Below are positions 39,309-51,092 of a stretch of 64,000 bases of DNA, piece by piece; the stretch's first letter is position 1, and each line of letters starts with the position of its first letter. A model generated the notes under the pieces. It worked only from the letters and a program-made list of their open reading frames with translations. It was not told the origin of the DNA and searched no databases. Origin of the DNA: Morchella semilibera (Eukaryota > Ascomycota > Pezizomycetes > Pezizales > Morchellaceae). The position numbers were made by a program, and so were the translations under genes. Location: positions 2,472,588-2,536,587 of the forward strand of contig CM018603.1 in the NCBI GenBank assembly GCA_009192285.1, written 5' to 3'.

Positions 39309-40727
39309 TTACCACTTGCTCGCCCATTCCTTCTCCCTACTTCTCATAGCTCTGACAGCCATCCTCTCTTCCTCAGTGCTAAGCCCTTCTACAAAAGCGT
39401 CATCGTACATATCGACGCCCAGTCCTAACTCCTTGCCAACATCGATACCCACACCAATGGGCACACTTTCTAAATACGTCTCAATGACGGCACCTCGTCC
39501 CTTCTCACCAGCACCAATCTGTTCCCATCTTGCTCGCGTTGGCTGTGTGGCTGCCGGATAGAAAATCAAGTTTGTGTGGGGCTCATACACACCCGTCGTG
39601 GCGCCCTGAACGCGCTGCGCCAGCAACCGCGAATTGAACTGCGATGCGGCGTGCGAGTGCTCAAACATCCAGTTTGTGTCCGTGACAACGACTCGCTTCT
39701 TCTTTGCCGCTGCCGCGCCGACTGGCAGGGGTACGGATGGAGCTCCAGTATGATAGACACTACTGGCACCGTGCCAGGCTACGTACTGATTGCGGTTGTA
39801 CTCTTCTCCCTTGGCAGGGAGACGGTCCTCGGGGTCGGCGAGGTCGCCTTCAACGGCGCCTGCAGCCCGCTCTCGGGATTCCCAGTAGTCATCTATGACC
39901 TTTCTCCCAGCGACAACAATTCGAGCACCGAATTCACGGAAGACTGACCGTGCTGTGACGACACCGATGGCTCGACCTTTGTATGAGTGCGGGATGAGCT
40001 CTCGGTTGATCATATCATACTTCTCATCATCGTCCATGATGATCTTGAAGAGCTGCTTGTGCTTCTGGAAGAACAGATAACTGTCCCTGAAGCCTATGCA
40101 ACGAGCCGGCTCGGTTGACAACATGTAAAGGCGGTCCCCACGACCCAAGATCGTAAAAGTACGGCAGCGGTACTCGCGCCCGCCAAGAAGGTAACCAAGT
40201 TTATCAACCTTTTCTTCGCCGGCAGAGTCCTCCGGGAGTACAATCTCATCGTTGACGACGGTTTGGGGGTTTCCATCTTTGTCGAGGGGGACACTGGTGA
40301 CATGGGAAGGACCACCGCGGGAGCGCATGCTTTTCGCCGAGGCAGGGGGGCGTCCCCGGCGTTTCTTGGATGAAAGGGTGGTTATTGGGGTGGATGCAGC
40401 GGGAGTCCCAGCGTCAGACGGTGGGTCATCATCGTTACGGAGGGGGGTGGAGGTAGAACGGAGAGCTTCGTCAAGGGCGGCACGAGAGGGGCGGCCGCGC
40501 TTGCGCTTGAGCGTGCTATATGGGGCTGGAGTTGAGGGCTCGTCATGGGGAGTGGAAGGAGGCGGGCTGGCCGAGTCTGCAGCGGGGGTGGACGTGGTGG
40601 TGGGGGTTAGTGACTCTACTGCAGCAGGGGAGGCAGCGCCGTTGGATACTGAGGTAGTGTTAGACAGAGATTTGGTCCAGGATAAGTTTGGATGTTCCTT
40701 ACTGGGGGCTTTGCGGGGACGAGGCAT
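39309..40727 (-). CDS. RSC7: RSC7/Swp82-family chromatin-remodelling subunit (Npl6)
   Basis: A subunit of RSC/SWI-SNF nucleosome remodelling complexes, nuclear. The frame is open for 472 residues. Two AT-hook-like basic motifs, KRKRGRPSR (about 74-82) and KKRRGRPPA (about 121-129), lie in a Ser/Thr/Pro-rich N-terminal third. The conserved CRC_subunit domain follows, with LGYLLGGREYRCRTFTI, DRLYMLSTEPARCIGFRDSY, YKGRAIGVVTARSVFREFG and NRNQYVAWHGASS. The tail (MRSREKEWASKW) is typical. A 54-nt stretch at 40649-40702 begins GTAAGG, has a CTAAC branch site and ends CAG. It is divisible by three, so it is probably an in-frame intron and the true protein is about 454 residues. Divergent from the ankyrin gene, with a 1.2-kb gap. 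Confidence 0.93.
   Translation of the reverse strand: MPRPRKAPSKEHPNLSWTKSLSNTTSVSNGAASPAAVESLTPTTTSTPAADSASPPPSTPHDEPSTPAPYSTLKRKRGRPSRAALDEALRSTSTPLRNDDDPPSDAGTPAASTPITTLSSKKRRGRPPASAKSMRSRGGPSHVTSVPLDKDGNPQTVVNDEIVLPEDSAGEEKVDKLGYLLGGREYRCRTFTILGRGDRLYMLSTEPARCIGFRDSYLFFQKHKQLFKIIMDDDEKYDMINRELIPHSYKGRAIGVVTARSVFREFGARIVVAGRKVIDDYWESRERAAGAVEGDLADPEDRLPAKGEEYNRNQYVAWHGASSVYHTGAPSVPLPVGAAAAKKKRVVVTDTNWMFEHSHAASQFNSRLLAQRVQGATTGVYEPHTNLIFYPAATQPTRARWEQIGAGEKGRGAVIETYLESVPIGVGIDVGKELGLGVDMYDDAFVEGLSTEEERMAVRAMRSREKEWASKW
40649..40702 (-). other. Probable in-frame intron near the RSC7 5' end
   Basis: Read on the minus strand, this stretch begins GTAAGG, has GTCTAACAC about 15 nt before its end, and ends CTCAG. 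Its 54 nt keep the frame, so an ORF-only annotation would miss it. Removing it joins MPRPRKAP to SNGAASP through one Ile. Confidence 0.6.
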
Positions 40728-41971
40728 GGTGGTGATATGTGCGGATGTGGGGGTTCTTTTTCTTGCTATTCTTTGTTGGGGTGACGACTATTAGGTTCGT
40801 GGCCGTGATTTCTGAATGGCAAGTGACTGCCTGAAATAACTGCGCTCTATCGTGTTTGCACTTGTTATTGTTGAGACCGTTCTCGTGATGGTGTGTGTAT
40901 TAACTCTGCGATGGGGTCTGGTGACGTTATGTTTCCGGTGCGCGTTGCATTCAATCCAAACGTTTGTGTGTCTCGAGCCCTCTCTTTCTCTCTCTCTTTC
41001 TTTTTTTTTTCTTTTCTTTCCGACTATGATGTCTCTTCTTCTTTAAAGAGAGGGGTTCGTATTATAGAGAGTAGATGTCGTTGACGTTGGAGATTGAGAT
41101 GTTTGTGGGGACGTCGCATCAGATATTCTTTTGTCAATCGTCGCGACTTTCAATCTCGGGGAGACGCGAGCCCTTTGCGTCGTTGAGATGCCAGTTGCTT
41201 GCTAGTTGCCCTGCCGATAGGAGAAACAATCATCTCTGGGGCGATTGGTGGTGGCCGGGTAATCTACTCTACATAAATTGCGCTATTACACGAGTAGGGT
41301 TAGGGTGTCAATAGAAACTCATGTAAGTATATCCATAAACAGTTGAGTACATAAATGTTACAGAACATGTTTAAAATCCACAGTCACATTACTACACATG
41401 CATGTATGGCCATCCATGAAATCAACCGATAATATCATACAAAGAAAGGTCCATTGTAGAGTGAACAGACAAAGTACCCAGTATCCCCCCTGCATACTGC
41501 TATCTATAAGGAATGATGGGTCCTGTCCTACTCCTATTCCTGTTCCTGTTATTAGAACGATGTTGCCTTCATCTCTGTCATACTGAATAACAAGATCTCC
41601 TCCCCCCCCCCCTCCAAGAAAACAGTTTTCCCGTCGCTGCAGTATCTATTGGTTCGCAACAGTTTTATTGGCCACACACATATCGAACCGGGCCACCGTT
41701 TTCTAGAACAAGAGAACCCTGTAGTCTACGTGTGGTATGTAAGCAAGAAGAGCAACCTCACTCAAAGTTCAACGACGTCAGTTCTATTCTATTCTTTTAG
41801 CGAAAAAGGACTTCAAAGAAAATCTAACGGAGAGTTTTATCCACAGTACATCTAAATCAATACCAAGGGTATCCCGGATTTCATTACCAGCACAGTATAA
41901 TACCCTACCTTAGTGTGCTTAGGCCCATACTATCCGATTAGCTACTCTCAGAACACTAACCCCTAGTTGCG
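40728..41971. promoter_or_regulatory. Divergent upstream region of RSC7 and ankyrin gene A
   Basis: 1.24 kb with no gene. The RSC7-proximal part (40780-41060) has pyrimidine-rich tracts. TTAGGG occurs near 41297, the recurring string TACTCTAC at about 41267, and a C run at 41602-41612. Promoters of both genes must lie here, but I see no specific known site. Confidence 0.5.
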
Positions 41972-43318
41972 ATGGGGGTCTCTCACTCCAAAACTCCTAG
42001 AAGTCACTCCTGCTTTCGCTCACCACGCAACAAAACACACACTATCATGGCACACCATACCGTCAAATACAGCGATACTTTAACGCCTATCCAACGGCAT
42101 CAGAATCCACCAGCCACGGGTACGGTAGACTCTGAGAAGAATGGCCAGATAGAGCCAGACGATGATCCTATACGATTGCTTGATCTCCCAAACGAGATTT
42201 TCCTCATTGTAGCTGATGAGCTCTCAAATCCTCCTGATAGCTCTGCCCTCCACTCACTGGTACTCACTTCACGCCGTCTAAACACGCTCCTTACACCCCA
42301 TTTATTACGCCTGGCACTCCTCGACCGCCCTGATGGGACCCCACCCCTCCATTACGCTGCTGCAGCACCATACACAACGCTATTTCTCCTACTCCTCGGG
42401 AAACTTCCTTTGGACGCCATCAACCGAAAAGATAGTAAAGGCTCAACAGCACTACATATCGCTCTCGATCACGATAGGGTAGACTTCACAATTGCCCGTG
42501 CGCTTATTGACGCTCCACACGTCGACCTCAATGCACGTAATAATCTTGGAGAGACGCCACTCAAGCTGGCCGTCGCCCGAGGCCACGAAGATATGGTAGA
42601 ACTGCTTCTTTCCAGAGGCTCCGACGTCAGTATCAGGGATACCAAGGACCAGACCGTTCTCCACATTGCTACCAGGAACTGGGGTAACGGTGGTAGTACC
42701 ACGATTGCCGCACGTCTGTTGGATGCTGGGGTCGATGTCGACGCGCGCAACAACCTCGGCGAAACGGCGCTTCATAAAGCCGTGTTATTCGCACATACAG
42801 AGATGGTACGCCTACTACTATCTTGGCGGGCCGATACGAATATTGCCGATAACTGGTGGGGCGGAACGCCGCTGCATTGGGCCGCAGATATGGGGAAAGC
42901 CGAAATTGGAAAGTTATTACTTTCAAGTGGGGCTGCTGTCGGTGCCAGGGACGTGTTTAAAGGGGGCACACCGTTCCATTGGGCAGCAAAGCGGCCTTGT
43001 GAGGCCATGCTCCGACTGCTCCTACGAGAAGGTGCGGATGTGAGTAGTGTCGATAACTCAGGGAAGAGGGCCGTTGACTGGACAGTCCGGCAGGAAAGAA
43101 GACGTGGGCAGAGAGATGAGAGGATTATTGTGGACTTGTTAAACAAGGGGTCGGTTGACGAAGGAGTCTATGATAGAGATCTAGATTGGTATGTTACAAG
43201 CCAGGAGCAGGGATATGCCCTCGCTGCTCTCTATTGCTTCCATTACCAAAATGTGAGGAATGGCGGCAGGAGCTTTCAGTCTAGTGACTATTCCCCTGGA
43301 CCTATGGCCAGCCGATAG
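41972..43318 (+). CDS. F-box and ankyrin-repeat protein (ankyrin gene A)
   Basis: A 448-residue single-exon protein. An F-box-like segment lies at about 68-108 (LLDLPNEIFLIVADELS, then SLVLTSRRLNTLL). About seven ankyrin repeats follow (118-385), for example GSTALHIALDHDRVDFTIAR, GETPLKLAVARGHEDMVELL and GGTPLHWAADMGKAEIGKLL. This pairing suggests a substrate adaptor for an SCF ubiquitin ligase, with ankyrins binding the target; that role is inferred and the substrate unknown. The N-terminus MGVSHSKT fits the N-myristoylation pattern, which would place it at membranes, unless translation starts at Met26. The last 40 residues look unlike a domain. A second ankyrin gene follows 2.3 kb downstream in the same orientation. 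Confidence 0.85.
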   Translation: MGVSHSKTPRSHSCFRSPRNKTHTIMAHHTVKYSDTLTPIQRHQNPPATGTVDSEKNGQIEPDDDPIRLLDLPNEIFLIVADELSNPPDSSALHSLVLTSRRLNTLLTPHLLRLALLDRPDGTPPLHYAAAAPYTTLFLLLLGKLPLDAINRKDSKGSTALHIALDHDRVDFTIARALIDAPHVDLNARNNLGETPLKLAVARGHEDMVELLLSRGSDVSIRDTKDQTVLHIATRNWGNGGSTTIAARLLDAGVDVDARNNLGETALHKAVLFAHTEMVRLLLSWRADTNIADNWWGGTPLHWAADMGKAEIGKLLLSSGAAVGARDVFKGGTPFHWAAKRPCEAMLRLLLREGADVSSVDNSGKRAVDWTVRQERRRGQRDERIIVDLLNKGSVDEGVYDRDLDWYVTSQEQGYALAALYCFHYQNVRNGGRSFQSSDYSPGPMASR

Positions 43319-43820
43319 CGGCTTAGCTACTTGCTTGCGTGGATCGTTTTCGTTTTCGTTTTAAACTGAGAGCTAACAGGTAGATTGGCTGATTGTGGGA
43401 GTTTGTTTTCGGCCACTCTATTCATTAAGTAGCCGGTGGCTATTGACTCTATATTCTTTTTTATTCTAACTTTCTTGTAACGTTGTTATGACTCGGCACC
43501 TTTTATGAATGAATCCCAGCCAATGACGGTTGATGGACATTAAATCGTATCTTCTTTTGGCTTAAGTTATCAAGCCGTTACCAAAGTTTCTTTCTTATAA
43601 TCTCCTGTATCTTTTCTTATACTTTGCTTGGTTTTTGTATGTGGGTCTTGGGTTTCGTGGGCCGTAGTTCTGGCTGGTAATATTAATCGAGGGCTTTACA
43701 TGAGTAGTATTGTGTTTGAGAACCACGTTTGATGCGAGGTATAAAAAAGTGACCCTGGTTTTTCATCAAAACATTTAAAAGTCGGGAGCTTAGAGATTAT
43801 CTTAGTCAACGAGGGACAGA
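43319..43820. other. Gene-free flank of ankyrin gene A
   Basis: The 3' flank of ankyrin gene A, T-rich at 43450-43640, contains a short CGTTTT tandem repeat (43346-43362). No coding feature was seen. Confidence 0.5.
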
Positions 43821-44006
43821 ATTCATGTAGACAACTTCACGGGGGTATGGTCAGCACGGGGTATGGTGAATCTTAAATATACGCCGAAGTGATGTATGAT
43901 ATGCAGGAAGTTGATCGACTACCTCTTTTGGTTTCCATACAAAATCTTTGAATTAACCATACCCCCATGTTGACCACATCTCCGTGAGGCTGTCTACTTA
44001 ATGAAT
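43821..44006. mobile_element. 186-bp inverted-repeat element, likely a MITE
   Basis: Arms of about 55 bp (43821-43874 and 43950-44006) are inverted copies at roughly 80 percent identity by eye, both beginning ATTCAT and sharing GTAGACA, TCACGG and GGTATGGT. The 75-bp interior is non-coding. Target duplications are unclear because the ends merge into an AATT-rich palindrome. It sits between the two ankyrin genes and is not related by sequence to the other inverted-repeat elements here. Confidence 0.55.
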
Positions 44007-45643
44007 TAATCAATCAATGTAGTGGGATGTGAGGTCACTATTATGTCAGTGGTATTGGTACCTCCGGATGACACGCCAGTTATTATGAATTAAGTACCTT
44101 TCATTGCACTACAGTCAAAGTAACGAAGCCCTCACTTTTTACCATTGACGCTCCACCTCTATATTTAGAATAGGATAGAACTCGATTGCCGAGTGATACC
44201 CCGTGATGTAATTATCTAGCCGTAGGCCATGCTGCGGATTAAATATTGATACTTGAGTTACTGGAGTGGATCTTTAAGAATGATCTCTAACACGTATAAG
44301 GGTATCTCTACAGGGTTTTTTAGAAGGTCAGAAGTGCCATAGTGCCTTTTCGGATGTTTGATGCAAAGTACAGTCGAATCTCCCTATAAAGGTACAAGTG
44401 GAGTGCGGCTTTGGTCGCATATGTAGTCATGTGCAGTGTGCATTGCAGTCGCGGTGTGCTTTATAGTTCGTAATGGTTAATTTGTCTCTGCCCCTGAGCG
44501 GCTTGATATAATCCTTTATAATGTGTAGTGTAGGTTGTGTTATCTTGGCAATGGTTCCGTGCTATGTAGTCTGGCAGATTGTCGTTGGGCTACTTGTACT
44601 CTTGTTTAAAAGAACGCTTGTTCTTAGTGAAAAACTATATTATATAGGGAGAGCTTTTCCCTTTGCTTTGTTAATTTAAGAATTCATCAGTTCGATTAAG
44701 TCTCACAATTCACATAAGTTAAAATCTTACAACTAATCATTGCTTCCGCTAAAAGTTATAGAATTCTCCAACTTGAGTAATAGTATATGGTACTTCCAAT
44801 CACGGGAGCGATTTTTTGTCTAAACCAATTTGCAACCATCCTTGACCAATAGAAATGCTTCCTAATGGCGATGGACAAGCTTATACTATTTAGACGTTGG
44901 GACCAAAGATTAGTACCCTTATACTAAGAGTTATTTTGCATGAGCAAAGTCCAGAAGGACCATAAACACATAAATGACACGTGCACGGTTATGTACTTAG
45001 TATGTTACAAAATAACATTCTTACGAGTTAGTATGATACACTCTGGCATATATCAGTAGTATGATTGACGGTTTGATTAGAAGAGTTCATAAACGGGTCC
45101 CTGTACGAGTAGATCTATATGTAGCTTGTGTTACGGATTTTGAGGTCATGCATCATGAGGGTGAACTACATGTAGGTCATTTTGCACTGCGTGGTTGGGT
45201 TTTATAATACATTATATTCCACATCAGTTTTACTGATATGATAAATGTGCTATCCCCTCAAGGCAAGTATCAAGTGTTTCTTTGCAATAGGGTAGCGGCG
45301 GGTTAATAGCCAATCAGGTACATATTGATGTCCTAGAAGCTTCAAGTCATGCGTCTGAAACCTCACAGCTCTTCCTTCTTTTTTCTGTCATTTGCTCCCA
45401 TCTCTTGAGCTCTTGAGAGCCAATGACACTTGAATGGAACTTAAACCCATGGTGTAAGAGGACACCTTGGAGATGGAGGAAACATACATGGAACGAAGGC
45501 TGCATAGGGGGGATCGTGGCACCTTTTATACCAACTATTGTGATATCGCCGAGGTCAAAATCCCTTCCCCCCGGCTATCATCAGAAAAGGACCAGATATC
45601 TATATCCTCACCAAAAACTATATTTATAACCACACTGCACGGA
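44007..45643. other. Gene-free stretch upstream of ankyrin gene B
   Basis: AT-rich and without a supported gene. A bipartite motif lies at 44191-44207 and TACATGTA at 45167-45174. TATA-like sequences at about 45525 and 45618-45630 point to the ankyrin gene B promoter. The sequence at 45509-45530 resembles 557-577 near the left edge (GGGGATCGTGGC followed by CCTTTTATA). Confidence 0.45.
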
Positions 45644-46426
45644 ATGTCTCACCCTATCGTCCCATTTACTCTCACCATAACAGCGGATCCCATCCCCTCT
45701 GATGACTACCACGGCAACTGCCGCCGCTTCATTCAGGCTTTGCACAGGGGCACTCTCCACCTTCCTTCCATAAAACACTGCTCCCTCCGCGGCGTCTCTC
45801 CCAACATCATAAGCACATCGAGCGGCCAAACTGCTCTACACATTGCTGCTTCCCGTGGCGCTGCCCTCGTCGTCTCCTTCCTCATTTCAATACACGCCTC
45901 CATCAATGCCCAGGACTTCAAGGGATGTACACCGCTCCATTATGCCGCGATGTATAACCAGAGCACCATCGCTGTTCAACTTATCCAAGCTGGTGCTAAC
46001 TTAGATATCCCTGAAGCCCGCTATGGCGCTGCACCGCTGCATATGGCCTGTTCTGGTGGGTATGCGGCCGTAAAGGTTATTCTAGAGGGCGGTGCGGACG
46101 TAGATTTACAGACGGAAAAAGGTGGAGATACGGCGCTGCACATAGCTGCGAGAGCTGGAAATGGGAATCTGGTTTTGTTATTGTTGGCGGAAGGAGCTGA
46201 GGTTAACATTAGAAATTGGGATAACAGCACCCCGATGCATGAAGCGGCTAAGTATTGTGATACCAAGACGCTCCAGATATTGATTAGGTTTGGAGCGAAG
46301 ATTGATACGATGGATAAATTCGGATTCACACCGACTGCATATATGCAATGGAGAAGTGGATCTTCTGGGGAGGGGGAGCATGTCAAAATGTTGAAGCTGT
46401 TTTGGAGTGCAGGGGCGTGGAGGTAA
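45644..46426 (+). CDS. Ankyrin-repeat protein (ankyrin gene B)
   Basis: 260 residues from the ATG at 45644; the frame stays open to an ATG at 45467, which would add 59 unremarkable residues. I prefer 45644 because TATA-like sequence (45618-45630) and another at about 45525 lie between the two, and the longer N-terminus shows no domain. About five to six ankyrin repeats fill the protein: GQTALHIAASRGAALVVSFL, GCTPLHYAAMYNQSTIAVQL, AAPLHMACSGGYAAVKVIL, GDTALHIAARAGNGNLVLLL and STPMHEAAKYCDTKTLQIL. There is no F-box, unlike gene A. It is likely a soluble protein-protein interaction module; its partner is unknown. Same strand as gene A. Confidence 0.8.
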   Translation: MSHPIVPFTLTITADPIPSDDYHGNCRRFIQALHRGTLHLPSIKHCSLRGVSPNIISTSSGQTALHIAASRGAALVVSFLISIHASINAQDFKGCTPLHYAAMYNQSTIAVQLIQAGANLDIPEARYGAAPLHMACSGGYAAVKVILEGGADVDLQTEKGGDTALHIAARAGNGNLVLLLLAEGAEVNIRNWDNSTPMHEAAKYCDTKTLQILIRFGAKIDTMDKFGFTPTAYMQWRSGSSGEGEHVKMLKLFWSAGAWR

Positions 46427-48999
46427 TCATGGTGGCGTGGGAGATGGAAATTAGTTTTGCAATTGCCAATAACCCGAGAGTTGGGCTATTCTTCTAGAGG
46501 TAAAAGGGTACGCTTTTTATGGGCTTGCAGTTTTTTTTTGTAGTGCGAAGCAGGCTTCACGTATAGGCCTCGGACCAAATTTTGTATGCTTAGTTATGGG
46601 TGGCTCCTTTCTGCTCAGGTGCGTGGAGATGGACCATGAATCCAACGGGTTGAACGGTTGGAAAAAATAAATTTCCGACCACTAGCTGACGTGCAGAACC
46701 CTGTCCCCTAACCTAGAATGTGATGTGTTGTTGGATCACAAACTCTCACTCGGCGCCTCATCCTGTACAGTATTGATTAGTTGATTGATAGCTCATACAT
46801 GTATACAGCCCGTACTCTAGGTTATGACATAATGGGGTATACATGTGCACTCCCACAGGAATTTTCTAATATTCACGCGTCCTAGTTCAAGTGTACGTGC
46901 ACGTCAAGCATATTTGCACAGGTTTTTATCGGATTTAATCGATCACTTGTTTCACCTTGTATCACTTTTAGAATTTACCTTATCGCACAATTCAATCAAG
47001 CAACTAAGGAAGTTCCCCTATTAACCTTACTTCCAGCCAACCTATGCTCCCGTGGCGTGTACCGGTGGGTAATACCTAAGCCATCTTTTGCCTGCGGAGG
47101 CGTATTTAATTTGGGTGGCGTTCCGGATTGCTCTATGACTTATTACATGTAACTACTGTTGTAGGGAAAAGGGGAGGAAAAAGAAATGCAGTTTTGCGGC
47201 TTGCATATATTCCAGGACAGAACCTGGAGTACTGTCCACGGGGTGATGATGATGGATACTGGGTGTTGAGGGATCCACCAAACAGAAACAGCCACAATAC
47301 CCAGTGAGTGACAGTACATGTACTGGATAGAATCGGTATGATACTGAAGCACCCCCTAAACGGCCACCGAGCTAGTAATTCAAGAAGGAGTTCAAATGGC
47401 TGCGTCTATTTACTAAAATTCTTGGTAACGTAAACATTGAAAGCCTATCTACATATGGGCCCGGATAAAGCGGCCATGAAATCTATATTTCGACCAAGTT
47501 GAAGCTGATGATCATGACATCGGGTTTTCACTTCGTAACTACTTAACAGTGTTCTCTATTAGACAAATACAAAAAGCAGGGACAGTCTCATATAGAAAGC
47601 CCAAACTTAATCGCAAAGACGGCCAACCGCAATATTCACTTGAAGAAGTTCTATGTCTAGGCGAGGTTATATATCTAGGCCTAGGACCGATCAAGAAGGT
47701 TTTGAAGACACGTGTTTTAGTCAATAACTATGCCGCCTAGTTGAGGTACTAAGATTCTGAATATGTACGAGGGAAAGAAAATACAAGAGGCTCCTCACGT
47801 CCTGCAATAATAAAGTTCTTACAGTACATCCAACCCAGTAGAGTCCCCTTATAGCACGAGGTCGGCACAGTGTCCTTAGATGGGTCTAATTTATTCAGTT
47901 AATACTCAAGTCGTTGTTCCCGGATCTTCGATCATGATTTAAGGTCTTTGGGCTTTGGTGACTGTTTGTGATTTATATTTAAAGCTCCAACCCCCCTGTG
48001 GCCAGGATTTCGTAGAAAAGGCCATGACCATGAACCATAGTTCCCGGATAAATCGAATTTACCTTCTGATGGACATCTGTTCATCCCCAAAGTGGTAACT
48101 TTCCAGTTATAAATGGTTGTGCTTTGGTATTGTGGGTGCAGCCCAGGCGGACTTTTTCTTACCTTTTTTTCTCGGCAACTCAAATAATTCAGCACCCGCC
48201 TCTTGTTCTGGCAAGCCCACTGTCTTGGGTCCGGTGCTTGGTCCTCCGTGGACATACGGCCTATTTATTTGGTGGAAGATCAAGGATGTCTTCTTGGCAA
48301 TGGTTTCTAATACAAATAAGAGTTTATATATTGACTACATGTAGCCACACAAGAGCCAAGGAAGTAGGGTTTGGGATTCTTTACTGGCCTAAGTGCTTGT
48401 TACGGCCGTCCAATGTAATCAAGAGGGAATAATTTAATCGTTGACATGCATCAACTAAGACATCCGGAAACTATCCCGAAACAAAACAAAATGGTCGAAT
48501 ACCAGATATTGAATGTGCTGCCTTAGTTTGCAAGAAAGGGCCCCAAGGGAAAATCTTGGTACATAGAGGATTTCGACATGTGCTGGACTAGATAAGTAAT
48601 GATGAATGTGAAAGCTAGAAGCGCTTCCATGTATTGAATTGAGTTCCAGTAACTATAATTTAGAGTTGACATGACGAGATACGAGTTGGTACTACATACA
48701 TGTATGTATTTGCATGGAGCTTGGGCCATTCAGTAACCCTGACCCTTACCATTAGCACCCCACCTTTTCTGTTGCATCTTGACAACAGCCCTAACCACAA
48801 GTAACCATCCGCTCCATCACCTGCACGCGAACACCTTTACTCCACCGTTTCGTGTTTTCAAAGCTTTACACCCCCTCGATCAACCAGACTCTAATTAACT
48901 ACTAACATCACATCTATTCCTTCCAACTAATACTCAATATATCCATACAAGATATACGCCCATCAGCGAGATATCAACTAAAATAACACCGAAAGCACC
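46427..48999. other. Gene-free stretch upstream of NOT2
   Basis: No gene is supported in 2.6 kb. It has a minus-strand bipartite motif at 46735-46751, a plus-strand variant at 47306-47322 overlapping a TACATGTA palindrome (47315-47322), and further TACATGTA copies at 46796, 47144, 48336 and 48697. A 63-codon frame at 47549-47740 has no recognisable features. The last 250 bp are C/T- and A-rich and serve as the NOT2 promoter. Confidence 0.5.
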
Positions 49000-51092
49000 A
49001 TGAATCGTCAAGGTCCGGCATCCCCGTTCTATCCACCCCCGAATATTACAGCTATGCCGGAAGGGCAAACTAACCAGTTGTTCGTTCATATTTATGCTTA
49101 GGTCCCCCTAATCAGAATCCCATGAGACTACCAGGGTTTCCGCCAGCCTCCACTGCTACATCAAGAGGTGGGGGAATGCCTAATGGAAAAATCGGTTTGT
49201 GCGCCTTTACTCCCACTTGAACTAGAACCTCCGGATTTCCTTGTATCATGAAGTTTATGAGAGCTGATACCTGGGCATGTGGTGTTACGCTCGATTGTTT
49301 TCTATAGGAGGAGGATGGCAAGGTGGTCCTCCACCGGGTGTCCCAAACCCAGCGGGCAGCAGGCCTGGCTCCAGCCTTCCATTTTCTCAACTTGCTAGCC
49401 AGCCTGGTACACCTTTAGACTTGAGGTTCGTATTTTACAATAATTTTTTTTTTAGCCATCACTTCATGGTAGCTGTTTGGGATGACTAGGAGCCTAATAT
49501 TGACAGTTTTGGTCTCCTGGACAGTGAATTTCCCGCGCTTGGGGGACAGCCACAAAACACCAACGTTCAACCCTGGAATAGGATAAGTACCCAATCACCT
49601 TCATCACAGAATCGCCCGCCGCAGCCAAACGACCTATTCCCAGATATGGATGGCTATAGAATAGGTGGGAACGGGGGTAATCAAGGACAAGCTCAGGGAA
49701 GACAGCAAATGCAACCCAATAGCTTGGATGACTTTCCAGCACTCCCAAGAACAGCGCAGGGAGGTGATCATTTAGACGACCGAGGGTTCATGGGGATGAG
49801 CGCTATGGGCGCAGGAGGGCAGTATGGTTCTACACGACAAGCAAACATGGGTGTTGCCGGAAGAGCTGGGCTAGGAATGGGAAGCGCGCCTCCCCAGAGC
49901 AGGTTGCTCGATGTTATGCAACAGCCTGGGGGCGTGCCAATGTCGGATGCTGAAAAGAAGGTTGGTGGGCACCATCCTATTTTTAAATATGATGGTTTGG
50001 GTTGAGCTCTTAGTCAACCTTCAGGCATCTCCAACTCCAAATACTAACTCCACTAGAATCTAATGAAAGTAAATACCTCTTCAATGGTGCCTAATGGAGC
50101 CCCTGGCCTTCCAACAAGCGCCGCTACAACAAACCTTTCGCAACCATTACCACCCCAAACAAATGCTTCACCTGCTCTAGGCTTACAAAACCCAATTGGG
50201 CATTCCTTAGGGACGCAACAGCCGCCTCCGCAACAGCAATCAAAATTTTCATCTAACACTAACGGTGTTGACTTTGGAGAAAGCTCAACGGGTACAGGAA
50301 CCACCGGTAACATGATGGGGGAAACCGATAGATTTGGGCTTGGTGGGCTTTTAAATCTCATCAGGGGAGAGAGTGGGGATTTTTCAACGCTGGCGCTAGG
50401 GCAAGACCTGACACAACTGGGGCTTGATCTCAACCAACCCGAGTGATTATCCCTTCCCACCCTTTTCTCCCTAGGTGACTAAGTCTGACCTTGTATATAG
50501 GGCTCCTTTATATCCATCATTTGCGTCACCTTGGGCGGACACTGATTCAAAACCTGTTGAACCCGATTTTCAGTTACCTTCCTGTTATACAGTTCATAAT
50601 GTCCAACCTTTAGGATCTAAGGTTGCAGCCTTTTCAGATGAAACCCTCTTTTATATTTTCTACACCATGCCAAGAGATGTGATGCAAGAGGTTGTCGCAA
50701 CAGAATTGTCAGTATCATCCTGATCCATATCCCCCGGCCTTGAGAACTCCCGCTAATACAAAACGTATTTATATCTACAGGTCTTCACGAAATTGGCGTT
50801 ATCACACAGCTCTCAAACTCTGGTTAACGAAGGACACAGCGAGTGATATTCGTCAAGTCTCTGAGACGGCTGAAAAGGGCATTTACGTTTTCTTTGATCC
50901 GAATCAGTGGGAACGAGTCAGGGTTAGTTTTAGCCAAAACGAAGCAGTTCATATCTGGAGAGGCAAGCAAATAAACTAGAGCTTTGCTAACTCGTTCCTT
51001 TCCACCTTGCGCTACAGAAAGAATATGTCCTGGATTACAACTTCCTAGATCATCGGGTGGCACCTATTATGATTGGAGGAGCAGGGTTATAG
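49000..51092 (+). CDS. NOT2: CCR4-NOT complex subunit NOT2 (CDC36)
   Basis: NOT2 is a core scaffold subunit of CCR4-NOT, acting in mRNA deadenylation and transcription. My model has eight exons: 49000-49012, 49102-49194, 49308-49425, 49525-49960, 50057-50442, 50501-50707, 50781-50922 and 51018-51092. The total is 490 codons with every phase consistent, so 489 residues. The N-terminus is Gly/Pro/Gln-rich, with LDLSEFPALGG and DDFPALPRT (FPAL repeats usual in Not2). DRFGLGGLLNLIR and LGLDLNQPE precede the NOT2/3/5 C-terminal domain: APLYPSFASPWAD, LPSCYTVHNVQPL, FSDETLFYIFYTMPRDVMQE, NWRYHTALKLWLTK and KEYVLDYNFLDHR. The tiny 13-nt first exon is the least certain part, because its donor is weak. 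The rest is firm. Confidence 0.92.

Noticed and set aside
50443-50474. 32-nt intron in NOT2 ending at CTAG
   Set aside because: Too short and it breaks phase. The longer intron to 50500 has a good branch site and restores the family sequence LNQPE-APLYPSF.
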